Part shown: one piece after another, positions 14,037 to 28,100 of the stretch
How the letters are laid out: every line of letters starts with the position of its first letter
Position numbering within the stretch: the first letter of the stretch is position 1
Assembly: GCA_947579665.1 (NCBI GenBank)
Contig: OX388345.1
Coordinates: 61,247,454 to 61,311,453 of the forward strand
Reading direction: 5' to 3'
DNA: 64,000 nucleotides
From: Sympetrum striolatum
Taxonomy: Eukaryota > Arthropoda > Insecta > Odonata > Libellulidae
The notes under the pieces: generated by a model
Seen by the model: the letters and a program-made list of their open reading frames with translations, nothing else
Databases searched by the model: none
Told to the model about the DNA's origin: nothing
Position numbers and translations under genes: made by a program

Positions 14037-17000
14037 ATTTTTCTGAGTCCTGGGAAATCATAAAAGGTTAATGCCTTTTACTCCTTTCGAAGATAAATAG
14101 TCTCGAGTCAAATCTTGGTTATAAATTTGTGGTGCAAACCTCTCCCAAATAGGTATTTCAAATAATCTCTGTTCTTTTTAATTTGCAAAAAATTGGTTAA
14201 AGTTTACATATATTGTGACCAGACAAAGTAATTTTTAAGTTTAAGCGCTTGTACTAAATAAATCGATTTAGAATTAAATATTAATGTTCCCAAAATACAA
14301 ATACATTACAAAAACAGAGCGACAATAAAGAGCCAGCATTCAATATTAGAGCACATACTGTGAAACAAATCTTTCATTGCAACATATAGGTCTGGAGCAG
14401 CTTATATATTTTATTTGTAATTTGAACCTTAAGGAAGGAGTATATAGAAAGAAAGTTGCTCTTAGGATGTTCCTAGAAGGTAGAATAAAAAAGTAAAGCT
14501 GGCTTGATAGAAAAACAAGCATGGAGACGCTTAAGCAAGTGAAAAGAGAGAGGGTTTTGGTTAAAGTAATTAAACAATGGTACTGGAAATGGCTGATTCA
14601 AATATTGAGAGAAGACAAGTTGTTTAAAAAAGCAAATTAAGGTAATCCAAAGGAAGACCTTAGGAAAAGACAAATGAAAAAGATGATGTGGATATAAAGG
14701 GTGAGAAAACTTACCAAGAAATATAATGGACTGCATTTAGTATCGAATTTTAGAGAGCATGAACCAACAAAAAATTATAACAATTACCTTGATAAAATAG
14801 TGTTTATACAAAAATGTTATTTTTAAATATAAAAACCTATTCTCGAATTGTTGCATCGTCATTTATGAGCGTTGCTACACAGCTAACAATTAGTGATAAG
14901 AATTACCGTGATTCTTTTCCATTCCATAACTCAAATTTCAAGAATGATTTTGATGCTAGTGCAGAAATCATTAAGAGGCAATATTTCCCGTCGGAGCATA
15001 AATGATGCAAAGGACATTGAGAAGAGATATCAGCCAAGACAAATTTTAATTTTTTAGCTGCTTTATTTCGTAAGGGAACCTGTTTCAATATTTTCAATTC
15101 GGCGAGGAGCATCTATCAAATTCAAACAGGATAAATGAAAAACAGAGAAGGTTAACTGAAACCTAAATGTGGTTAGAAGGGCCGTTAAATTGCAATCAGT
15201 GGTGCATGTAAAGTATACAAACGACACAATTTGCACGACATAGTTGGAACGTAGTTTCTCAACTCGGAAAGCCTAAAGCAAAACGAAACGTCAGCTGTTG
15301 AATCTCGGACCATAGTAAATCAGTTACGTGAAAACGATTGCAAATACACCTCCGCGACCGGATTTCTGCACATGAGGGAAAGTGTGGAGGTAGTGTGGGA
15401 GCAAACGATCCTCCTATTAACGAATTTCCACCCGACATTTCTCTGTATCTCGCTTTGTTCACCATTATTTTTTTCCACGAAATCCCAAATTACCAAGAGT
15501 TTTTCTTTCATCAAATCTCCATCGCTCACATCTAAAATTTAATTTTCTTTCGAGTTACATTTAATTCCTCTGCATTCGACATAAATTTTGTAATCTTATC
15601 TACTTTTGAAATTCCAAGAAATTAAATACATGGAAAAAATTCCCTATGAGCCCATTTGTGTTTAACCAGTGGTTTAATTTATTTTCAATGAAAAATAGTC
15701 GAGGAAAAAAGAATATTAGGAAGAGAAAAATATAATTTAATGGAGGAAAAATCACAAACATTAACATCATAAATACTCAAATTCTGAGATTCAAAATTCA
15801 TTTTAGAGCCACCACTAAGTACGGAACGATACACGTTATTCGTAACAGTTGAATTTCAATATGTAAGTTTCAATCTTCCTTAAAAATATATTTAATTTTG
15901 TATTGTGGATAGAATGCAATTTTCATAATTTCCTTAAAATTTCCAGAATGAAATCTCACTTATTGCGTGTATTATTTCGTTCTATTTAGAGCATAACTTT
16001 AATATTAAATGTGGGGTTATTAGGGTATTTATTTCGTATAAATCCAAAATAGTGCAAAACAGTAAACGAAAAATCCGTTTCGAATAAAAATAATCTGAAA
16101 GCAATAAAAGGAATACACTTATCTTCTTAAAGCGGTCGTAGCAACATAGAGAGAGTGACAAAATTTCAAGACTGTCACTCTCCAAGAGATAGAAAAACTA
16201 CACAGAATTTAGATATATAATTGATTAAATGTCTGAACTGGTGATAAATTATAAAATTTTACTCCAACCATTACAATTTTGCTGTTATGATTTCAGAATT
16301 TAACTAATCTTAGCTACTTGCACATACTTTGGAAAAATAAAAATTGCAACACTGAGCGTGGGTAGAGTGAGGCTTAGAGAATGTGTAGCTAACATACGCT
16401 GAGAGTACTTGCTGTTTTTATTAAATCATTAAATACGTTTTAAATCATAAATCGTATGTCTTTTTTAAATAAACAAACTTAGAACTACTCACGCTTCTAT
16501 GTATAGGTTGCAAGAATTCCAATTGGAATTGTAATAAAAATAATGTAATTGTAAGTAAAAGCGAATTTATGAATAAATAATGAGTCAACATTCACATTGA
16601 ATCATTTTATTTCAAATCAGAGAGTAAGGGAATCGGGTTTTACAAGAATGACAATTTTCCGTACACTTGATATCCCCAAAAATCTTATTTCCTCTTGTTC
16701 CTCCTCTTATCCCCTCATTTTCCAAGCTTCTCTCGGATGTCTCATCAAGTCAGCCCTTGTTTCCTCCAACCAATAATTAGATGAAGTTTCTCCTAATCCC
16801 ATTTATTCTTTCATGCAACCTTTTTCTCGCGCTTTCCTTCCACTTATTATTTTCCCTTTTCCTTTCATCACCCTCTCGCAGCAACGGGATTGTTCTTTTT
16901 CTTATCATCTGAGGTTAATTTCCTTTTCGCGGAGCTCGGTAATTGTTTTTAAGTCTCAGAGATTCTTGTCTCAACCGAAAACCTCCCCTTGAATTATTAT

Positions 17001-20000
17001 TTTTCACTCATGCGTCGAGGTTATTCCCCTGCCATTAATGGGATGCCCTATTCCCCACCCACCAACTCTTTAATTCTATTTTTCCATCAATCATGGTATT
17101 GGAGCACTGGTTTGGCAAGATTTCCTTATGGCCTCGTGCACGCAATAAGAGAACTGAATGAAAAGTGACAAAGAAATGTGAATGGATAATTTGGCCCATG
17201 AATATTACTGGCACGATCTGCGTTCGTGACCCCTTTATTCTACTTAACTCTTATGAAGAACTAAAATTTATTATGGCTGGGTCTCAGAAATGGCACTTTT
17301 TAAAAATTTCATTGGCCAATTTTTAAATTAGTGTTGACGTTAATTCTCTTTAAAATTGTCCACATACTTCTTTCATAGTTGCTACTGTATGATTATACAC
17401 CAAGGTACGAAATAGAATTAAGAGAGTTCCAATCCTTAGGATAAGTAAGATATGAATGTTTGTTATTTGCTAGACCATAAGAATATACCATAAAATCGAT
17501 GTGTAAAGGCAAATAAAATAAAACCAAAATAAGACAGGCAAGACTAGAATATGCAAGAACGCTCACTTAACTGGCCACGTATTTAGAGATAGGTACGAAT
17601 AGAGATATTTCCGAAAAAATCTACAATGCATGATATCTTCTACGAATTACAAATTCCCAATCCATAAATATTTTGGCTGCTCAGAAAATTCAGGCTTCAT
17701 TTGGTGAACTTCTAATTTAATATTCCAATTTTTTTCATTCGCTAAAACAAAGTAATAATCTATTTACATTCACGAATTTAAAAAAGTACACTCGACCAGT
17801 CTTTAGGTGTAGAAGGACGGTCGATTATGACCCGGTCGTGTATTTTTTCCTTCGTGGAAGTGTATTGACGTTTACTTTCCCTATATTTTTAAGATAAAAA
17901 TAATTATCATATATTAAATGAATTTATCAATGAGTGGCAGTGTTTCTATATAAATCACTTCCAGTTTTACGAAAAGTCATACTAACTGTACTGTGAACAT
18001 AATCTCCTTTAAGGGTTGCACAGACGAAATGTTGGAGACTGTATGCACTTGGTCTCCTCGTCTCTTATTTGGTTAATCTCTCAATCTAATCTCTAAAAAT
18101 AAAATCACATGAATTTAATTTTGGACGTATCATTATACAAAGTATTATTTAATCTACATTTGGCAGCAGTCATTCAATTAATTTACGAAATGAGATTGAT
18201 TTGGTTGATTCATAGTCACAGTTGGAAATATGCTGTGACTCATACAACTTTTCATAAAGATGATTCTATACTTCACTCATCATAAATGATTAAATCACAC
18301 AAATCTCTGCTTGGCAATTCCATAAATGGCCTACTAATATATACAGTATGTCCAATTTTTGGAACGAACAAAATAAAAATATATTTTCATGGAAAAACAC
18401 AGAAAATAAACTCCTTTATACGGATTGTCTCCACTAATTCCAAATTCCTTATGACTGCATAATTATTCTATTATGTTAAAATTTTCTCTTGTGGTGAGTT
18501 CCAAGAATAATTCCTCTCAAGGTGAAAACCTAAGAGTAAATAATCCCTCTATGTCCCTTTATCTCTCGTGAAGAGAAAGATTAAGGTCAACGTGGTTAGA
18601 TTTGGGAAACCGTAACAGCATTTGACAGAATGATATATGACTACAAAATCCTCGTTTTAAAACTTCGCTGCATTTTTCTCGGAATTTTCATTCTGTACAG
18701 TTCTAGTATGGAAGAAGCAATCTTTCTACAAAGGATACATGATTACACAGAGTTATCATTCGCATACTAGCCGGTCTCTTCCTCCATTATTTGAAATAAT
18801 ACTATTTCAGAAGGAATTCAGTTACTTCAGCGTATTTTTCCTTGTGGGGGAAAATTTATTACTAATAAATACCGATTCCTTTCAGAAATGTAATTTTCTA
18901 CGACCAACCAATCTATACGTCATAGAATAATATTGGCTCCCTTCCAGAAAATGTCATCTTCAACTTCCGTGCCTTCCCATAGTCCGCTATTCTTTCAAAA
19001 TACTGTGGAGTAAGAAACATTATATCAATTTTTAATTCATTCTTACATCGTTAAATACTTCTTACCCACTTATAAATTAATAGTTCGAATATAATTTAGG
19101 AATGTTTTAGTTTTCAGTGAAAAAGATAATCTTGCCAAAATAATAAGCACAAATCAGTTTTTATTATAAGACTGCGATTAAACAGTTTGACAACAACATA
19201 TAGAATTTTTAACCAATAAAAAAAACAAATTTTGATTAATATCATTGGAGAGAATTGATGTGATAAAATATAACAGTTAATTATTTGTCTTATTTATTTT
19301 ATTCCTTTCCCTAATTATATATCGTTTAGATAAAGGATTCAATTTTTACTCCAACTTCGTAAAACGAGCCCTAACTCTGGATTCACAGAAAGAATGTATA
19401 TTATCCCTACGAGGTCATTAAGTTTCCTTCACGTAATTACATTCCTCAGCTGCTTCTCTTTCTGCAGATAAGAAAAAGGAATATTTGGCTCCGAGTCTTG
19501 GAATTCACCTCATGTCCAGCTTCATTCATTACTCACGACACTAAAAGGCGAACTGGGTCGAAATTCATTCAAGGTCAAAGAACATTGCTGCGAAATTACG
19601 GGAGGTTTAATAACCAGGCTATATCATTTCCAGCACATTAGATGACAATCGTACAAATTGAAAAAATCGTAAAAATGAATATATAATGAAATGATTGCGA
19701 TATGAACTTAATCTCAATAATTACGCGATAAGATAAATAATCCCCAAGGTAATTTTTTTCTATCTATATCCTCAGCTTCCCTTTAAATTTGCTTTAAGTT
19801 TAAAATATCCTATTCTATGCATATCCCCATAAATAAATATATACCCACATACTATCCGTGGATTATTGCTCATAAAGTAACAGCAAAACAAGTTGTTTGT
19901 TAGAAAAATTCTTCTCAGGTGATCTCAGCTTTCCTTTTTTGCATATATGTAGAGTTGGCCTGACCTGGAGAAAAAATTCGTGATTCGTGAATAATATATA

Positions 20001-21348
20001 CTCATCTGCTTCGTACCTTGCGAGTGAAAAAATGATTCTTTTCTACATCTTCAACTGTAATGCTTCTTAAGTTTACGACAGTCTAGGTTACCACAACAGA
20101 AAGAACGATTTCATTACCTAAATTTCTGATCTTTATTTTAAAAATCATTGATTTTGATTTGAGTTCGATAATTATGTACTTACAGTTCAATTTAAACTCA
20201 CGTTTATTAAAGATAGCTGCGAAAAATTCTTCACTTTACCAAATCAAGTTTTCCTTTTTAAATTTCTGTTAGAAAATATAAGTTAGATGTTTTAAGTACC
20301 GTTAGAGCTAATTAAAATGCAACATTTCGAGAGAAATGTCGTAAAATAAATTGAATATCCTCAAAGTATCATTTTTAGAAATAGTGCTATTAGACAGGTG
20401 GGAGACAAATCAATAGATATCTTAGTGATTCACTTAGAACACCGATTATATTCTTCTTGGTCTACCTTATAAGTTTTTTTACATCCCATGAAATATCCTT
20501 CTCCGAAACGACTGAAATAAACAAGCATGTATTTAATATTAGCCCTATAAAGGTCCTAATCTATCTTTTCTCTTTATTAACAAAGCGTTTAGGAGTATAA
20601 AAAATACAATTGAAACTAAATCTTGAGCTTTACTTAATCTTTCTCAAAGAGTATAAGCTTCTCGTTGCGACAACATGGGTGAGGACCATTTATTTTGGGA
20701 TTAAACTACCGTTAATTTTTTGTTGGGATGGAAAAAGAATTTTTTCCCTTCAGCCCATCTTTTCTTTCCCACGTTTGAAAAAAATTCCATTCTGATTGAT
20801 GTCTTCATTTTTAGATGCATAGGAACGGCCAATATAACAGCAATGGCACATAATGTCGGCTAAATCTTCTAAAAATGTATTCTCTCTGAATCTATTAAGC
20901 TAATTAAGCCTTAGGAAAAAAGAATAACTGCATTCCACAAGGAACGACATACTTATTCCTTTCTCCTCGTCTTGGAATTTCTTTTAGCTACTGTTTCTTC
21001 AATGCATTATAAATGAGCCTTTTTTTAAAAAATTCTACTACTAAAGATTCCCTGCCCCTGAAGTATCTGAGTAATGCTCACTGATTTTTCGTAGCAATTC
21101 TTCACAAATCGTATTGCCTTTCGTTACCTTTTATAACTTACGAATACAGCACCTTTATATCATATAGTATAACTGAATGGAATCAATAAAACGAGAAATA
21201 ATTAACTATCGAGAATATCCCTAATGATGCTGTTTCACAATTAAACTAGTATTTATGAGAACCTTGAAATCACCGGCTCAATAATCTGTTTAGTCAAAGG
21301 TGCTTTGATTGTGCTGCAATAGTGTACTCTAACGCTCATATCACAATA
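14037..21348. other. Non-coding, AT-rich; possible decayed LINE fragment at 14.44-14.74 kb
   Basis: The + strand at about 14.44-14.74 kb reads, with stops, LLLRMFLEGRIKK followed by a Lys/Arg-rich stretch. This resembles the C-terminal end of LINE reverse transcriptase ORFs (family form: LL..(I/V)(L/I)EGKIEGKR), but is too degraded to be sure. A T/C-rich patch lies at 16.68-17.1 kb. The rest holds only short chance frames. Confidence 0.35.
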
Positions 21349-21840
21349 TCATTTCCACAAACTCTGAAGTGCGACATCAATCAAGTGCAATTGGAAGCGA
21401 TTAATGTCGGCAGAACTCCGTAAATCATCGATTGCCGCAAGACACGCTACATCGAATAACGAGTTGAGCTGAGTTGAGTTGCTGTCAACAGTCCTTGTGA
21501 TGTGTGCGAAGGGCTGTGTGCTGTTCCGATAGAATTGTCTGCACCAACTGTGAGTCTGCCTCAGAGGACTGTGCCGTTCGGCGAAGTTACACAAAGCGTC
21601 GCTGCTCAGAGCGGCAGCACGTGTGCTGAACTAACAATAGAAGAGAGCATGCTTATGTATTCCCAATATACGTCCCCATAAATCGATCACATTCATACGC
21701 TCATCCGGACGCTCTCTGCAAAGCTTAAGCACCAAGGGAATACCAGGCGTTAATTTCATTTACAAGATGCGAGCAAATGGATCAAAGCATCGTGTACCAT
21801 TGTAAATAAATCTGGCTTAAGCGTTGAAGGGCTTCGCAAT
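21349..21840. other. GC-rich island with a CACGTG E-box
   Basis: About 490 bp richer in GC and CpG than its surroundings, about 3.2 kb before the first visible receptor exon. It includes CACGTG near 21617 and several GTTGAG/GCTGAG direct repeats near 21463-21482. The 81-codon minus frame has no known domain. A promoter or alternative first exon is conceivable but not shown. Confidence 0.4.
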
Positions 21841-22059
21841 AGCAGTCTGAGGTGTAAATTCTACATTAATCAGTTTTGATGAAATTATTAGTTGCTCTGA
21901 TTATGTAAAGCGAAACCATAGTAAGAAGTAATCGAGAACATTTTTAACTAGAGTGAACTAACTGGTTAGCTATCGAGAAAAAACGTCTCCCTCTCAATTA
22001 TATTTAGTTAAGTTTACCTGTCATAATCTTTAGTTTGAAATCAACTGATGCGTTAAATT

Positions 22060-22195
22060 TTTGTCGAGGTGATATAATTAGATATTAAGTAAGCATACGA
22101 ATGTAGACAAATTAGCCCGTTAGGTTATCACCTGATAATGACTCAACGGGTCAAAACCATGATCTTGAAATGAAATATCTGTGTTAAGAGAAAAA
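22060..22195 (+). repeat. Dispersed repeat with a CTGATAATG/stem/CAAAACC core
   Basis: The segment contains CCTGATAATGACTC, a short spacer and GGGTCAAAACCATGATC, the same layout (CTGANNATG, complementary bases, (G/C)AAAC) seen in the hairpins near 54.6 and 57.9 kb. This layout is common near the ends of invertebrate retroelements, so it is read as an old solo fragment. The edges are not defined. Confidence 0.35.
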
Positions 22196-23334
22196 TTTTC
22201 AATTTTATTCGCCAGCATTATGGCAACCTACCACAATATTGAGGCCAAGCTATTGGATTCTAATCAAACGAATTAGAGGTCGATATTTTCTAAGACGAAA
22301 ATTATTATAGTGAAAATCCAATTTTACCTGGATGTCCTTCCCAAATATTAATAATGTAAGATTTATGCGAAATTTTATTTTAAAATAAAACAAAGATTAT
22401 ATTAGAATATGTACGATGTTTCATTATAGGAAACTCGTAAAATGATCATTTTTAAAGGCTCCAGATTGAAGCAACTAATTAAATTAGCTTCAATTACTGA
22501 TAATATAACAATGATATGGAATCTAAAAATGGAACAGAACAATGCATAAATTATGCAACATAAAATGAATCAAGTCTTGAAAAATTTGAAAATGGCTTAA
22601 TAATTTACCTTCGTCATAAAATGGTATTTAAGTAATATTTTTGATCCTAATGCAAGATCATTTCAAACGTGTTTACACAGGGAATAGTCCTGTATTATAA
22701 ACCAAATCTTCACAGAGACTGATTAAGAGGGGTATTAGGTAATTTACCTTCTGATGGTAAGGAAAAAATTGTTTTTTAGATGTAAGTTTTAATTCTTTGC
22801 GCCATTAAATAGGCTCAAGTGACCATTAGGAAATTGTTTGAAAAAATAACATCAAAATTTCATTCGGCTGGTTTTAATACAAATCTAGGAAAGGTAATAC
22901 GATTAGCAGCAAGATTTGTCTCAGAAAGTTCTAGAGTGGCTCTAGAATACCATAAATATCGCTTAATATGGTTGGAGCCCAAGATCTGCAGAACCGTTCT
23001 AGAGCTTTTCCCATATAAGTTACAAGGAGAACAAATGGTGACGAGAATAATTAAAGCGTGGCATTCCTGACCATTTTCATCAAGTCTGTTACAGTAAACA
23101 TAGCCTGTTTTGATAAATTTTTTCAAGAGAGTTCTGAAGTAGAGGAACCCAGTAGTACTTGATGGCAAAATGTACTAAGAATTTTTCATAAGATACATAA
23201 TATAAATAAATGACAAAGAAAATATAAATTTATATCTATTATATATAGATGCTTCTCCGGATTCATTCATATATATAGATACCCAGATAGGATACAAATT
23301 CACAGGCTTAACCACTTGCGTTATTGATTTGAAA

Positions 23335-24262
23335 TTTTTACAACATAGTGGCCATAGCGTGTAACCTCCAGAAAAAAGCCGACTTTGAACCTCAGTGTCA
23401 TGGGTTCGATTCCAGAAGGCCCCAAAGTCCCGATTTTCTCCATAAGGATACATGGTGGGGATTTTCGAAAATTATTTTGAGGCACTTCCCGGAAAAGTAG
23501 AGAGTTGAAATTCAAGGAGCTTACAGATATGGTCAAGAACTATTGAAAAAATTAATGACTACTAATGAGAACGTCCTGGGTTCGATGCTAGGACGATGCA
23601 AAAATCCCGCATTTAAAATACATGGGGATAGTTTTTCATTAATTTTTTTGATGCACTTATCGGAATGTAAGGATCTTTTCGCTCAGCTAGAAGATATATA
23701 TTAAGAATTTGTTTAAGAAAAAAAATTTCATAAGCCCGTATTATTCCTGGGTTCGATGCCAGAGCACATTAACATTTCTCTCATAAAGAATATAAGGGAA
23801 AGGTAAGTCGTCGTTTGAGGCAGTTGCAGCCAATATTTCTGCTTGAATTTTCACACATAGTTAGAGATGGTGATCTTCTATGGTGCTGCATAAGAAATAT
23901 TACCTGAAAGATCCGGGTTCGATGCCGGGTGGTAAATATGTCTCCCGTTTAAAATACATTGGGTTAGTATTTCATTATTTTTTTGATGCACTTATCGAAA
24001 TGATGGGAAGTTCGTGCTTGGCTGGAGGATGTATGAAAAGAATTGGTTTTAGAAAAAAATTTTCATAAGCCTGTACTATTTCTGGGTTCGATGCAAGAGC
24101 ACATTAACATTTCTCTCATAAGGAATATAAGGGAAAAGTAGGACGTCGTTTGAGGCAGTTGCAGTAAATATTTCTGCTTGAATTTTCACGCATAGTTAGA
24201 GATAGTGATCTTCTATGGTGTTGCATAGTAAGTATCACCGGGAAGACCCGGGTTCAATGCCA
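23335..24262 (+). repeat. Tandem array of B-box-headed (tRNA-like) repeats
   Basis: The B-box-like string GGGTTCRAT starts at 23402, 23578, 23749, 23915, 24084 and 24250, spacings 176, 171, 166, 169 and 166 nt. Monomers alternate between two types, giving a higher-order period of about 335 nt. The copies headed at 23749 and 24084 are alike over more than 150 nt (both have GAGCACATTAACATTTCTCT and GAGGCAGTTGCAG). The halves headed at 23578 and 23915 share TTTTTTTGATGCACTTATCG. Some B boxes have an A-box-like string about 40 nt upstream (TATGGTGCTGCATAAG; TGGCCATAGCGTG). No monomer folds as an intact tRNA: the T-arm before the fifth base is good, but the acceptor stem is lacking. Best read as a SINE-derived satellite. 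Confidence 0.7.
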
Positions 24263-24972
24263 GACGAATAAATTGCAGCGGAAATTAAGAATATTTTCGA
24301 TCCATTTTTTTTCTTTTTAGGACTCACTCTATGTGATGCCGACCAAAAAATTTGTGTTATCGATGTGCTTGCAGTATGCAAGCAACATTTTACTCGTATA
24401 ATATACATACTAATATAATGTAAATTAGACTAGTGATAGATAAAAGTCAGTAATGGTGATTTCTCTATTTCATAGTGTGATAAGAAACGATTTCAAGTCC
24501 GCAGTTCATCTCCTTACTTGTTTCATATCGTATGGTTACATATCAGTTGTGGAAACTATACCTAAATAATTTTGGGTAAAGATTGATGGGTGCAGAAGAA
24601 TTTTTCAAATAATAGGCAAACTGGCCACCAAATCGACCACATCGATGAGTTGCATAGATCACTAAAAAAGCTGTATTAAAGTCGCAAGACTGATAAATAA
24701 CTCTGTCTTCATTCTACCAAATTGTTCAATCTTGTGTTTTTGAAGATGAATTAACAAAAAATTCAATGGTATCGATTTATTCTAGCTATATTATAAGTGT
24801 GTCGTATATTTTAATGTTATAAGAAATCTCAACCTCTGATTCTAATTGAAACTTCTCGATATTTAAAAAATAGCGGAATTAATGATTTTTATGAGGCGCG
24901 ACGTTTCTGTTTTTATCTTTATATTTTTAGAATCCTTCGAATATTTAAATCAACTTTCTTCCCTTCTAACAG
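24263..24972 (+). other. End of the intron before exon 1
   Basis: AT-rich, no gene. The last 90 nt form an open frame continuous with exon 1 (ATG at 24882), but the tract CTTTCTTCCCTTCTAACAG is a normal 3' splice site. Confidence 0.6.
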
Positions 24973-25174
24973 TGAACGCCACTCGCTTCTGCTACAGCAA
25001 CGGGACCTGGGCAGCCTATACCGACTACACGGGGTGCAGGGAGGTCGAAGCTTCACGTGGGGGCGGACCGCTCTTCGAGAGTGGGGTGGAATTGGCCACC
25101 GCTTTATACTTCGCCGGATATGCCTTGTCTCTCGTCGCCCTCGCTGTTGCCATCTCCATCTTCCTTTACTTCAA
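24973..25174 (+). CDS. Dh44-R: Dh44-R exon 1 of window: end of hormone-binding domain and TM1
   Basis: The acceptor is a pyrimidine-rich tract ending CTAACAG. The exon enters at codon position 2 (intron phase 1) and leaves after AA of a Lys codon (phase 2) at donor GTGGGT. The peptide starts (V/M/L)[12 protein letters not shown]; residues 7 and 22 are the last two cysteines of the class B extracellular domain, and NAT and NGT are N-glycosylation sites. A Gly-rich linker (residues 30-38) leads to TM1, ending in FLYFK. The frame also stays open upstream of the acceptor to an ATG at 24882, but the conserved family sequence starts only after the splice site. The donor was fixed because AA joined to the A of the next exon restores the family motif YFK-DLRCLRN. 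The first four cysteines and the conserved Trp of the domain must lie on upstream exons, not found here. Confidence 0.9.
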
Positions 25175-28100
25175 GTGGGTCAACTTCCCTTTCCTCGTTT
25201 CATATATATAACTTCACTGTATCAAAATCAGGGAGGTCTCTGGAAAATAGGCATTACCCATAGTAATAAGAATGTAACTACGATGATATTACCCACATCA
25301 CTCGAGTGATTAATCACCTCCATAATATTAACCTTCGGTCCCATCATGATACTCTAAAATAAATTAAGTTTTAATCGACGTCATACTGTCTGCTGTTAAT
25401 GTATTTGAAATTAGTACTTCGTTGAAGTATGTTTCATAGCATTGAATTGGAGTTAAAAGGAGTCATTCATTTATCCAATAACTCGATTGCAGTTAATATT
25501 CTATCACATATGTTTTAAATTAATAAAAATTCAACATGTAAAATCCATAAGAAGTGGCTTACTGCATAGTATCGTGATGACTTTACTTAACCTCGTGATT
25601 AAAATTCCAAAAAAGTTTCAAAATTATAATAGCTGGATGGATTCACATTTTAAAAGGTTAGTTGTTTCTTTACAATGTAAAATTCGATTCAAGGATACTT
25701 TCCAAAGTTCATTAAAGAGAGACTACTTGTTTTCATTGCATTTTACAAACATCTTTCTAACTTCGGTAGATTTTGCTACATTTATCGAGAATATTCTGGA
25801 TACTCATTTTATTTGTCATAGTGACTTTGTGATCACATACTTGGCCAAAATAGCTACAGTAGATATAAAGGAAAGAAATAAAAGTGAAAGGAAAACCTCG
25901 GATTTCACAACTGATAATTAAAAAAGTTATGTAAAATGGCTGGGCATTCGTTATGGCCTGAGCCTCAATACGATTTCGAGAATGCATTGTGACGCAACAC
26001 TCGCGGGACGATTCAAAACACTGTCTCTCACATAATGGATTTTCCTGCAACACTGGATTTTAGAGCGAGGATGGAATGTTGTACATACAATAGAATCGTT
26101 TTGCTATCCTTTGAGGCGGAATCGAATGAAGTTGGAGTACTCTTATCAAAGCTCATTTAATCCCGGGGGAATATTTCAAACGTATTGCGTGTGGTTTTTA
26201 TTTTCCACCGACATGTTGCAGTAATTACTTTTCAGCTATGGTTACATACAACACCGCGTTCCATTTTCGGAATCTGGTTTCAACTCGTTACGTTTAGAGT
26301 CCTCCCGTTTGTGAATCTCATTTTCTTGCTGTGCGTGAGGATGTATTTGGAAGAATCATACTGCAAAAAATAGAGAAATCAATTATTTTATAAAAGGCTT
26401 TTATCGTAGCCGAAATACACATTTTGAAACGTGCGATACGGTTTATGAAACGTATTTAATACGACCTAAATCCCCATTTTTATTTCACATGTCGGGAATT
26501 TCGAAGAAATTATAGAGGTACTAGGAAATGCAAAAGTTAAATTTGCTTCATAGTTTCTATGAATATGTTTTGTAGAGGATTATTTACTTCTGTGCTTTTT
26601 TGTTCTAATTGCCTTTCTCCGAACTCCTTTTCATGCTGGTTTCCCGCGCCCAATGGAATAGAGATTTGAGGTGTTTGCGTAACACTATTCACACCAACCT
26701 GATGTGCACCTACATGCTAGCGGATTTCATGTGGATCCTAACGCTGACATTGGAGGTGAGTACTATAGCACAATATTGATAAATAGCAAAATAATTGCAC
26801 AATCATTCCCAAGCTTATGTTCTTTTCAGTAATGTAACAATCAAAATCCATAACTTTTATAGATAAGCACCAACACCGATACAATATCATGCGTGGTTCT
26901 GGTCATTGTTCTGCACTATTTTCACCTCACCAACTTCTTCTGGATGTTCATTGAAGGTGAGTAGTTATTTACGTTAATTTTATTGAATAGCGTTTTTGGT
27001 TTTGAAGATCTTTCCTTGTTAAAGTGTTTCTTTGTCTAAAAGAGCGATTCTTCTTCTTTAAAGGTTTTTACCTGTACATGCTTGTGGTGGAGACTTTTAA
27101 AACGGAAAACATTAAACTGCGTGTCTATGTTATGATTGGATGGGGTGAGTATTCTTCATATATTTCGTCAAATCTTAACAGTCTGAATTTGAAGCCGTAT
27201 TTACATACATAAGGTGTTTTAAAATATTGAACAATTAATGTTCTATTGCATAATGTTTTCTATAGTATGGGTTCTATAGTGGTAAAATATTTGCTTAATG
27301 AGTCTTAAGGCAGGAAGAAAATTTTTTTCTTCATCTATTTATGTGATCCTACTCAAAGAGTGATACCATAGGACTTCATCTTTGTGAGAATACCTGCGTT
27401 TCTCTTTATAAATAATTAAATATATACATCACAAATCAGTTAAATCAGTACCTATGTTTGCTTAGCATTTCATTCTACATAATAATGAGTCCATAGTAAG
27501 TTAAATATAGTGAGGAAGACCTATTTCAAGCCCTTGGCACAGGAAAATATTACAAAACTGTACGGTATTATTTGAGTTTATGAAACTATCCATACTCAAT
27601 TTTTGCAATAGAAATTGCTGTTTGCCCCTCAATCTGTCGCATTGGATGAGATAAATTCCATTTCAATTTACAATTAATTCAATGTGCACAAAGCGGCGAC
27701 GCATAATTTACCCTATTCAATGTAGCTGTATGAGGGTTTGTTTCAATTCCATGCCCCGCTGATTTATTAGAGTATAGCATAGCACGCAAACGAAACAAAA
27801 GAATTCATTTGAATATTTCACGTCGCATAAAGGATTCGGCCGAATTAATATATCGCAGCAGGGCTTCGTTGCAACAAAAGTAAGATAAAAACTGCTCCCA
27901 ATCACGAGCTCAAAATGGAACTGACGTGAGGGAGGAAAACAAATGAGGAAAGAGAAGAATTTTCTCCAAATTACCAAACAATTATGAAAGGAATTTGAAA
28001 GTAAATTAGTGAAGGGAGAGTTTCATAAAAGAGAAAAAATACAAATTGTTGCGATAGAATCTATAGCCGAACCTTATTTACCATCAACGCGGCAAAATTG

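Noticed and set aside
18345..18375. String like the start of a transposon terminal repeat (CAGTATGTCCAATTTTTGGA)
   Set aside because: No matching inverted end was found within a reasonable distance.
22819..23168. Overlapping 83- and 102-codon frames on opposite strands
   Set aside because: Neither shows a domain or a recognisable transposon motif; left as chance frames.
23900..23935. An intact tRNA gene at the best B box of the array
   Set aside because: The T-arm has a mismatch at its third pair and there is no closing acceptor stem or proper anticodon arm.
25487..25921. 144-codon open frame inside intron 1
   Set aside because: Composition is that of AT-rich chance translation, no domain, and it lies between two well-defined receptor exons. 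It is still longer than expected, so a protein search would be the deciding test.
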